A stretch of DNA of 64,000 bases from Ixodes scapularis (Eukaryota; Arthropoda; Arachnida; Ixodida; Ixodidae), in contig NW_024609835.1 of the NCBI RefSeq assembly GCF_016920785.2, positions 20,875,108-20,939,107 of the forward strand, written 5' to 3'. The notes under the pieces were generated by a model. That model searched no databases and was not told the origin of the DNA. It saw nothing but the letters and a program-made list of their open reading frames with translations. Positions 56,445 through 64,000 of the stretch are shown in pieces; position 1 is the first letter of the stretch, and every line of letters begins with the position of its first letter. The position numbers and the translations under genes are program-made.

Positions 56445-56566
56445 CTATTTGGAAGAAGAGTTTTAATTATGAATAAATGACAGAACGCTCACGTTTTTGC
56501 TGCTTTGTGTGCAATGCGCAGTCCCTGATTAATATATAGTTCTGCAGAAACCATTAATGATAGGTA

Positions 56567-57272
56567 ACGACGCTGTCTCTTTTGACAGTGTCATCAGTCG
56601 AACTTCGCGCTTCCGCCAAGGAGAGTATCACGGAAGAGGGAGGATCAGTAAAAGAAACGAAGGCTCAGTCAAGTAAATCCTCCCCAGCAAGAGTCCCCCC
56701 GTTAAAAAAAAAAAAAAAATTGGTTTGCTCTTTATGTTTATACAGACTTGATGGAGATGCGCCACAACGGGTAATCGGTCTCTTAGCTGTAGATGAGAAA
56801 TTTAGCCGGTGCAGTACAGCCGCTAACCTGGGTTTTTTTAACGTGCATCACGCAGTAGTGATCACACAAACACGTGCCGGTACGAAACTCATCCAGATCG
56901 AAACGGGCGGGGGCGGCGGGGATCGAACCCAGGAGGTTCCCAGGGGAAGCTTTTGCTCCACGCTCCGAGGTGAGACGCGTTAGCCCACTCGCCCTCCCCC
57001 TCCCCGTTAAATGTGGGCCGTCTTATATAGCCTGCGGGAATGAACGCGCCCGGAGTGGTCGGGTGTAGGTTGGTTCCCCGGAGGGACGGATGCGTCCAAG
57101 TACGAAAACCCCAACGGGTGTGCCTTTGGCAAAGCACCGAAAAGGGCGAGGGAAAGCCGTCCGCGAGGGAATACGGCCTCGCTTCGCATCCGGGACGCGC
57201 CGCGACATGGTGACGCCTTACGGGGTGCCTGAGTAAGGCTTAGATAGGGATACGGGGAGCATGTGGTTCCCA
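56567..57272 (-). repeat. Gypsy-3 3' LTR, truncated and carrying a SINE
   Basis: The left portion corresponds to the right LTR from about its position 110 (GACGCTGTCTCTTTTGACAG; GGAGAGTATCACGGAAGAGG). It then has the SINE at 56707-57001 and resumes GTGGGCCGTCTTATATAGCC, GCGGGAATGAACGCGCCCGG, and so on, ending ATGTGGTTCCCA. The first ~110 bp of the LTR are missing; AT-rich SLC5 intron adjoins. Confidence 0.7.
56707..57001 (-). mobile_element. tRNA-derived SINE
   Basis: The minus strand starts GGGGGAGGGCGAGTGGGCTA (A-box) and has the B-box GGGTTCGATCCC, then GTTTCGATCTGGATGAGTTT, a body and a 3' A/T-rich tail. CCCCGTTAAA flanks it on both sides (ending at 56706 and at 57002-57011), a clear target duplication in the LTR. 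Same family as the split SINE at 11098-12785. Confidence 0.85.
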
Positions 57273-57325
57273 TACTCGCGCCTCCTCAAGGCTGAGGTAG
57301 GTTTAATAAAAACAAAAAAATTAAC

Positions 57326-58260
57326 CTACAGTCTCTCGAAAACCAAAACGAAAAAGAACACTGCGGTTCCAGACCCATATGCATGGGGCAACAAATATTT
57401 CGACGTCTTCGTTGGCGTTCCAGACCTCGCAGCAGCTCGCTCATCATGGCGTATTGTTCTTGGTGGAAGTCGTTCGTGGGGGCCTTTGGGACTTGTCATG
57501 GGGAGGACGGAAACAGCTGGTCCCTCGTCGGCGAGCTGTCCGACTGTCGCGCGGGTCCCATGGATGAAGAGCGGGAAGTCCCCTGACATGATGTCGATCC
57601 CGACGGCGCACGAAGACGACGGATCACTCACTCGGTCCGCGGCCGGCCGGGGTCGCGGGCTGCTTGACAAGTCACTCGCAGCCGTGGTCCATGAACGCCG
57701 TTGAACTGCCGGAGCCCGGAGATAGCGGCTCCCCAACGGCGCGAAGCAAAGTTCTAGCTGTAGATCCTCTTCGTCGGTGCTCCCGGGGGCCGTACTGCTG
57801 AGTGAATGACGGCTCGCACCGCGCTCCGTGCTCCTGCGGTGACTGGTTACACACGTGAGTGAAGGTAGCAATAACTGACCAATGGTCGTTATGCCTACCC
57901 TTTCCCTCGGATGTTGTAGTATGAGGAATTCCCCTACGGGTTGAGCCGGGAGCGAACGCTGAGGTGGCCTTCTATTTAGCTCGCTACTTGCCAGCAAGCA
58001 ATGGTGTCTGACGCGCTCGCGAAGGCACCGAAGGCACCAAAGGCACCACTTCCCTTAATGCGGCATTTCGCCACTTACTGGGGCTGCCTCTACGAAAAGT
58101 GCGTATATTAGCTTTTCCGAGTTCACAGACTGCTGAGCGATGCCTATAGTTTATCGCCGGCGTTGTCTCGCGTTTTGCGTGCATATTACCGCAGGGGCTG
58201 CGTTTGTTCGTCCCCCTCTTATTCCCTTTCATTGTAGAGTTTGAGATCACAGACATGCAC
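57326..58260 (-). other. Gypsy-3 region downstream of integrase
   Basis: An open frame of 223 codons (57997-57326) with GEFLILQHPRERVG, SGDFPLFIHGTRATVGQLAD and PPRTIRHDERAAARSGTPTK. No membrane segment or envelope feature is visible, and I cannot assign a function. It may be a 3' non-coding region that is open by chance or an unknown accessory product. Confidence 0.35.
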
Positions 58261-58289
58261 AGGCCCGCCGACTTTTCTCCAGTCCTTCT

Positions 58290-59580
58290 CATTCAGCTCG
58301 TACAAGAGTGGTGAAAAAGCTTTGTGGACTCGGAACGGGACCAACCACTTTGGTACCAGTGAAGCAGAAAAGTCTCCGCTGGCATAGCTTAGAACATGGT
58401 TTCGTCTGACAACAAGATCGCCTATTTTCTAGCGGAGATCTCGGAGAGAGCGAGCCTTTTGTTTAGCTCGCGCTTCCGCGAGATTGTGACTGCCCTCCGA
58501 GAAAGGTTTCTTCCTCCGGGTTTGTAGCGGGAGCGCATGTTTAATCTGTTTCGACTGTGTGTCGCTCACCCCGCCGTTTGCCTTGAGGACGTGGTTCATT
58601 GGATTCGGCAATTGTGTTCCGAATGTGAGGAAGGCGGGGATGAATCCTGTCGAACGATTGACAGTGAAATGGAGAGAGAACCTAATCTCAGGAATGTATA
58701 TCCATCCTAATCGTGGTGCTTTTCGACACATGCTGCCAGCATGGGCTTGATATTTCTGTTACATCGCTCCGTGATGTATGCCTGTGGGTGGTAGGGTGCA
58801 GTTGCTTTGTGCTTGATGCCCAACACTTTGCAAGCGTCCACTAATATTTTCCCGACGAAGTAGCTTGCTCTATCTGTAAGAAGAAGCTCAGCGATTCAAA
58901 ATCGCGTCAAGACCTCCATGAGCTTCAAAGTGGGAAAGGTTCTACTATTTGTTCAAGTGGTCAGTGACATCGAACAGATACTGGTGTCCTATGGGGCGCC
59001 TTGGTAAAGGGCCGACCACGTCGTAAGCCGCCAAAGACCATGGTTCTTGGCTGTGGGTGGGCTGCATTGGGTCCGGAGGTTCGCGCCACCTGGTTTAAAG
59101 CTTTGACAAGTGTGTCAGGTGCGGGCGTGGCGGAATCCGTCCCTTTTCATGCCCGACCAGGTTGCAATGTGGCATAACTTTTTGTAAGTCCTACAGCCGC
59201 TCGCATGTCTGGCGAAGTGCAAGTCGTGATAGTAACCCTCTAGGGCGCATCTCAGACGTTTTGGCACTACCACCTCGAAAACATGATCTCTATCCTTCTC
59301 AGATGGGATGTACTTCAGCAGGAGCCCGTCGGCGGTCAGCAGAAGTCGACCCAGCTTGTCAGTATCAGTACCAGATACATCCCGACACTCGACGTTTACT
59401 GCAATACGAGCACTCGTACACACGGCGGACGCACCGCCCAACTCGACGGAGTCCGACTCACTCGAGGGTCCGTCGATCACCTTTCGACAAAACGGATCAT
59501 TCTTCCGAGCTTTCAGTAGCTCTTCTTTGCTGAACTCAATCCCCACCGCGCTCACTGCGTCTACGTGGTTCACGTTTTCG
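58290..59580 (-). pseudogene. Gypsy-3 integrase remnant
   Basis: Zinc-finger region: LKARKNDPFCRKVIDG (59573 down) and YYHDLHFARHASGCRTYKKL, then TWSGMKRD. The core is degraded. The end of the core and C-terminus are at 58731-58429: RFSLHFTVNRSTGFIPAFLT, FGTQLPNPMNHVLK. A final stretch near 58380-58270 in another frame resembles the usual GPFRV-type ending. Frameshifts throughout. Confidence 0.75.
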
Positions 59581-60106
59581 TCCGATTAGGTCAGTGGTGC
59601 TTCCTCCACTTTGGACAGATTTTCGGCTTTGCATGGCCCGGGGTTTGCCGTTTGCTCGGCCTCGGCACTCGTGGAAAGACTTTTGCAGTCTAGGGGGTTC
59701 GCGACACTGCGTCGGCCACCATGTTTGTGCTGTCTTTTCTGTACCCCACGACTTAGTCGTATTTCTGCAGTAGCAAGGCTCGTCTCGCTAACCCTCCTGC
59801 AGGTTTGCGGAGTCTGAACAGTCATATTAGGCTCTGGTGATCTGTTTCGATCGTGAACGCGTTCCCGTCTTCATAAATGTCGAAGCGCTTCAGGGAATTA
59901 CAACGGCCGAGCACTCTTGTTCACATGTGCTGTAGTTTACATCGGCTGGTGTCCGCGAGCGGCTAGCAATAGCTAGTGGACCAAGAACCACCCCCTTGTG
60001 GTCTTGGAGCAGGACTGCTCCCAGGCCCAGTTTGCTCGCGTCTGTTTGGATCACGAAAGGCTTGTTCAAGTCGGGAAGCTTTAGTTGAGCTGTGTCCGCG
60101 AGTGCT

Positions 60107-61214
60107 TTAGCAGTCCATCGGAATGCCGCCTCCTATTCGGGTCCCGAACTCTCTCCCGGACTTCCTCAATAGCCAGGTTAGTGGCGCTTGGAGTGATGCG
60201 CAGTTTGGGATGAATTGGCGGTAAAATTCACCATTATCATAGAGCGACGGAGCGAGTTTACGTCCGTCGGCGCAGGAAACTCCCGGATAGTGTTCAGCTT
60301 CTCGGAATTCGGCGCAATGCGCCCGCAGTAGAGCGTGAACCCAAGCAAGTTGACGCGGCTTTCGGCTATTTTGGCCTTTTCTGGATTCAAAGTGATCCTC
60401 TCGGCCTTTTACCTTTCGCACACATCCTTCAGATCTCGTAGATGATTTTGGAAGGTGATGGAGTAGACGACGCTGTCGTCGAGGTAGGCCTCACTGCATG
60501 TTTCTATTTGGCTTCTCACAGTACTCGGTCAATCAAGCGCTGGAACGTCATTGGCGCTCTGCACAGGCCAAATGACATTCTCGTGAATTCGAAAAGCCCA
60601 AGGTGACACACAATTGCTGTTTTCGCCTCGTCACCCGCCTTCATTTCAACTTTAAGGTAGCCTCGGCTTGCGTCCAGGGTAGTGATATACCGTGCGCTGC
60701 CAACACCTCCTAGACAGCTTTAAAGCCTGCGCGTTACGTCACATGACGTCACGTCCGGGGGTCCTGCACGGGCGCTGATTGGATGCGAGTGCCCGTACCG
60801 GACCCCCGGACGTGACGTCATGTGACGTAATGCGCGGGCTTTGTTGTCTAGGAGGTGTTGGCGCTGCCGAGGTTGGAAAGGATCGAGTCAATGCTCGGTA
60901 GCGGATACGTGTCTTTCCGCGTTACGCCATTAAGACGACAATTGTCTACGCAGAGACGTGAGGTGCCGTCCTTTTTTGGGAACAACAAAACGGGAAATCC
61001 CGCGTGTTTGTTTGAGCGCCGGACAACTCCGGTGTCGATCATTCGTCCAACGCGACGTCGATGGCATTTCGTTTAGCCAGAGTGACGGGTCGTGCGTTTT
61101 GCCTCCATGGAAGAGCATCGCCCGTATTGGTTTCGTGTCGCACCTCGGTTGTGCACTCGGGACGCTCCGTGAACATTGCGTGATAGCGTCGCAACAATGT
61201 CGACAAACGGACAT
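60107..61214 (-). pseudogene. Gypsy-3 reverse transcriptase remnant, split by a MITE
   Basis: 61042-60848: MIDTGVVRRSNKHAGFPVLL, FPKKDGTSRLCVDNCRLNGV, then TRKDTYPLPSIDSILSNLGS, the conserved start of a Ty3/gypsy RT. After the MITE, the plus-strand bases near 60450-60600 encode on the minus strand the LCRAPMTFQRLID-like and DDSVVYS-type blocks (the catalytic pair reads 'DDSVV' in shifted frames). 60390-60178 is the RT thumb: RVNLLGFTLYCGRIAPNSEK. Inactive. Confidence 0.75.
60701..60860. mobile_element. 160-bp palindromic MITE in gypsy-3 RT
   Basis: Ends CAACACCTCCTAGACA and TGTCTAGGAGGTGTTG. GCGCTGC directly flanks both sides (60694-60700 and 60861-60867), a 7-bp direct repeat compatible with a 7-8 bp target duplication. 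The inner arms carry ACGTCACATGACGTCACGTC, CCGGGGGTCC and reverse complements. Confidence 0.88.
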
Positions 61215-61798
61215 TTTCTTGCCCTGACGCGCTGCATGACTCAGTCAGATGAGGGTGGGTTACCTCAGACGCTATGGCGCTTGTTTGCAACCGCGTCGGG
61301 GTACGTGTCGAGTAGTTGATACCCGGTTTTTGTGATTCTTTTGCCTCGTCTTGGCGGCTGCTGCCTGCCCCATTAACCAGTGCTTTTTGTGGCGTTGGGG
61401 ATTCGCAGAAGGGTTTCGGAGGGGCAAAAGTGTCCTCTCGAAGGCGACCGCTACTCACGTCGATCACGATCCCTCTTTTGGTGAGGAAATCTCTGCCCAC
61501 GATGATCGGAACGAAACGACGGGGGAAATGAACCAAGCGTTGCGATCTTAATCGATTCTCGCATCTCGCAACCAACCGCACAGTACCGCTTGAATTGGGG
61601 GTACGGCACGCGAGTCGGAAGGCCGTGTCGCCCTCTAACAGACGCACCGAGTTGTGCCGGAGGCAGGTCAACACTTTGTCGCCGAAAAGCGAGGCGCTGG
61701 CTCCAGAGTCCAGCAGTGCCCTAAACGTCCGACCGAAAATCGTCAGGGCTATGTATGGCGCTAGAGTGCCGGTCGGAAAGGCTACTATTATAGGCTGA
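61039..61798 (-). pseudogene. Gypsy-3 protease and RT leader
   Basis: A 211-codon frame (61674-61039): LLEGDTAFRLACRTPNSSGT, RRFVPIIVGRDFLTKRGIVI (the conserved protease-to-RT linker), then RRYHAMFTERPECTTEVRHE and GDALPWRQNARPVTLAKRNA, the stretch just before the RT. The protease active site is in the preceding, shifted frame near 61720-61690 (GRTFRALLDSGASASLFGDK-like reading). Confidence 0.75.
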
Positions 61799-62399
61799 CG
61801 GCAAAAGAGTGTCTTGTTCTGTGCCGTTTCGAGCCACCGGGTAGGTTTTTGGCGGTTTCGCTCGTTTCCCGACTGCTCGGAACCGGTGTTCTGCTATTCT
61901 TTGCATTGTCGAACCAGATGGTTAGTGCTGTTACAGTGAAAGCAACGTTGTTACGATGCCCCTCTCAAGTCCTATCGCGCTTTTGGATGCGCGCCGCGCC
62001 TTTCGTCCTGTCTGTATGGACGCTTTTTGCCGCGTTTTCTTTTGTAGCTTCGGTAACTATCTGTTCCAACCTTGCCTGTTGAACTACGGCGGAATCTCTG
62101 CTGCCTGTCGTTCTTAGGTGTACGGTTCGAGCGCCCGATCTTAGATGTCGTATGTGGTTCGACTTCACTCGTCTGCGTAGTGGGCGACTTCGTGTCTCCT
62201 GCTCCGGGATGCCGCGTCCCCGTTCCACGCGCAGCGCGGCTCGAGCGCCACTGACGCTGGCGGTGGGGGACGATACGCAGGAGCGGCAAGAATGTCTCCT
62301 CAGTCTGCCGAGCCTGAGAGGCCAGTTCGTTCAAGTCGCGAAAACGACTGCCTCGGAGATGGGCCGCAAATGTCGGGTGCGATTGTCGAAGGACTCGCT

Positions 62400-63141
62400 C
62401 TACCCTCTCTGCGTTGAGCGCTGAGGGTTCTGCAGCTGCAGCTCAAAGAGCTCTTGCATCGCCCTCACGAACTCCAACAGTGACTCGTCTGTGTGTTGGG
62501 TTCGTTGTTTGATCTCTCGCCTCATCCTGCGTTCGTAGCACGCAGGCAGAATTGTCTGGCGAAATGCCTTGCGGAACTTCTCGATCGACAACAGCTGGTT
62601 TCCGGTAGGACAGAGCCACCGAGCCGCTTGGTCCAGCAACGAGCTCGGCAATATCCGTTCCAGTATCTCGTTGTCCGACATTCCCGTAGCCTGTCGGTGC
62701 TTCTTCAGGTACTCAAGGATGTCTGTCGCACTCACTCGGTCTCCGTACCCTAGGTATGTGGGGATAGGGATTCTGACCGGTGGTTGTTCGACGGCGGGGT
62801 CATAACTGCTGTTTGCAGTGCGCCCGTCTGACTTTCGATCGCCCGAGCTGCGTTTCGTAGCAGGGGTCGGTATGCGCCGAGCTTGTTTTCTCTGCGGTGA
62901 GAATCACTCTCCGCATGTGCAACAGGCGGGCTGTTTTCTCTGTGTGGGCCCGCAGAGTGGTTGCTACCCCTGTATCAGCTGTGCTGTGCTGCAACTCGTG
63001 GACGGCGTCAGTGTTATCTCTGTGCGGAGAAGCTGACGGCCAGTCTGAGGTTAAGAGATCCACGCTGTAAGAGGCTGCATTTGTCTGCTGTTGCGTCATT
63101 GTCTCTTGTCCCCTCGGATACGTGTTGACTTCGAAAGTCAC
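62400..63141 (-). pseudogene. Gypsy-3 gag remnant
   Basis: 62735-62400 reads SATDILEYLKKHRQATGMSD, NEILERILPSSLLDQAARWL, FRKAFRQTILPACYERRMRR, TDESLLEFVRAMQELFELQL, a retrotransposon-gag core. The upstream N-terminal part (63141-62800) is in another frame. The CCHC region should lie in the shifted frames at about 62000-61900 (HCFHCNSTNH-like reading). Frameshifted. Confidence 0.65.
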
Positions 63142-63430
63142 GGGTGGCTTGGCTCAGCGATGGAGGCTGGCGCGCTCCGAGGTGGAGTGCCTCGGTTGCA
63201 TTCTGGGCACTGTGAGTCAACCTCGTTGGCGAAGCTCGGCTGATAGAACACTTGCTCATTATGTCCGCGCGTGGCTGACGTGGCCACAAAGCCGTTGAGT
63301 GGCGTAGGGTTTTGGGCATTCACCTCTCCCTCTGACCGTGAAGTTCTTGGCCATTTGCCAAGTTCGCGGTCATTGCGAAAGTGCAGCTTTGTTTGCGGTC
63401 GCCGGACAGGCCACATGTTCGGGCGCCCGA

Positions 63431-63946
63431 TGTGGGTTTCCCTTTTGGGGGTACCACGTAGAAACACAGAAGGTTCCTTGGGTCCAGATAAAGACGTGTT
63501 TATTTGACGACGCCCGAGGTTCAACAATGCCCAAGGTAACGGCGATGTCTTTTTGGACAGTATCCCCAGTCGAAGTCCGCGCTGCCGCTATTTACAGTAT
63601 CCCGGAAGGGAGAGTATCAGTAAAAGAAGGGAAGGCACCGTCGAGCAAAGCCTCCACCAGCGAGAGTCTCCCCTTTGGATTTGGGCCGAGTTATATAGCC
63701 TGCGGGAATGGACGCGCCCGGCCTAGTCAGATATGTGTTGGCTCCTCGGAGGAGCGGACGCGTCCGAGTACTAAGATGCCGAAAGGTGCCCATTGGGCAA
63801 ATCACCCGAGAAGGGCGAGGAAGATCCGTCCGTGAGGGAATACGGCCTCGCCTCGCATCCGAGACGCGCACCGACATGGCAACGCCCCACGGCCTGCCTG
63901 AGCTAAGCCTAAATGGGGATGCGGGAAACACGTTGTTCCCACAACA
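63431..63946 (-). repeat. Gypsy-3 5' LTR
   Basis: About 516 bp, plus-strand start TGTGGGTTTCCCTTTTGGGG and end GTTGTTCCCACAACA. Just inside on the minus strand is TCGGGCGCCCGAACATGTGG, a probable primer-binding region. Same family as 5746-7075 and 12822-13341. The last 54 bases of the window (63947-64000) are A-rich and unassigned. Confidence 0.82.
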
Positions 63947-64000
63947 AGGTGAACAAAAACAGCGCAACAAACAAAGACCTAAAGACGAAACAAAAGAAGG

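Larger units (their letters stand above)
57273..63430 (-). mobile_element. Decayed Ty3/gypsy element (gypsy-3), internal region
   Basis: Gag, protease, RT and integrase remnants lie in order from right to left on the minus strand between LTRs at 56567-57272 and 63431-63946. Sequence text is unlike gypsy-1 and gypsy-2 (VRLVARCENRLRSQRLVHFP; SGCRTYKKLCHIATWSGMKR). Many frameshifts and stops. A MITE at 60701-60860 interrupts the RT. Confidence 0.8.

Noticed and set aside
56278..56280. Alternative acceptor for the SLC5 exon at 56237
   Set aside because: Starting after CTTTAG would give the wrong phase relative to the exon ending at 56379 with its strong GTAAGT donor; the acceptor at 56289-56290 fits both neighbours.
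57326..57997. Envelope-like gene of gypsy-3
   Set aside because: The position after integrase suggested it, but there is no signal peptide, membrane segment, cleavage site or Cys pattern.

Overview
This window looks like one long piece of a chelicerate genome, most probably an ixodid (hard) tick. That is an inference from very long introns packed with Ty3/gypsy, LINE, Penelope-like, SINE, hAT and foldback elements, tRNA-like repeats, and codon-split coding exons with GT-AG borders. No bacterial or viral gene organisation is present. One host gene can be reconstructed on the minus strand. It is an SLC5-family sodium-coupled solute transporter in at least eleven short exons between 56444 and 1536. 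The exon phases agree across every junction, and both ends of the gene lie outside the recognisable part of the window. Almost everything else lies in its introns. || Layout, left to right. 1-1500: foldback repeats. 1536-5218: three 3'-side exons around a LINE remnant that is split by a hAT-type MITE. 5746-7075: a solo LTR split by a MITE. 7076-10840: no recognisable gene. 10840-13341: a nested cluster (gypsy fragment, SINE, inverted Penelope-like ends, MITE) whose LTR stops 8 bases from an SLC5 splice donor. 13350-13759: two exons. 14044-19105: a young gypsy element with near-identical LTRs and a perfect 5-bp target duplication. 19194-27800: four exons separated by MITEs. 27801-56236: a 28-kb intron. 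It holds LINE fragments, a LINE interrupted at a TTAA site, a 315-bp tandem repeat, a solo LTR containing a tRNA-Gly-like sequence, a hAT element with transposase remnant, a head-to-head Penelope pair, two minisatellite-bearing repeats, and a LINE (45164-56051) interrupted by a second gypsy element (49263-55219). 56237-56444: the two most 5' exons found. 56567-63946: a decayed third gypsy element whose left LTR carries a SINE. || The most notable mobile-element feature is the LINE at 45164-56051. It has about three 303-bp tandem units at its 5' end, then a 2A-like ribosome-skipping motif (GDVERNPGP) directly before the methionine of an L1-ORF1-like protein, then endonuclease and reverse transcriptase. 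The gypsy element inside it belongs to a family whose LTRs each carry a tRNA-Gly(CCC)-like sequence; three copies are visible. || All coordinates were read by eye; element ends are usually good to a few bases where a target duplication is given and approximate otherwise.
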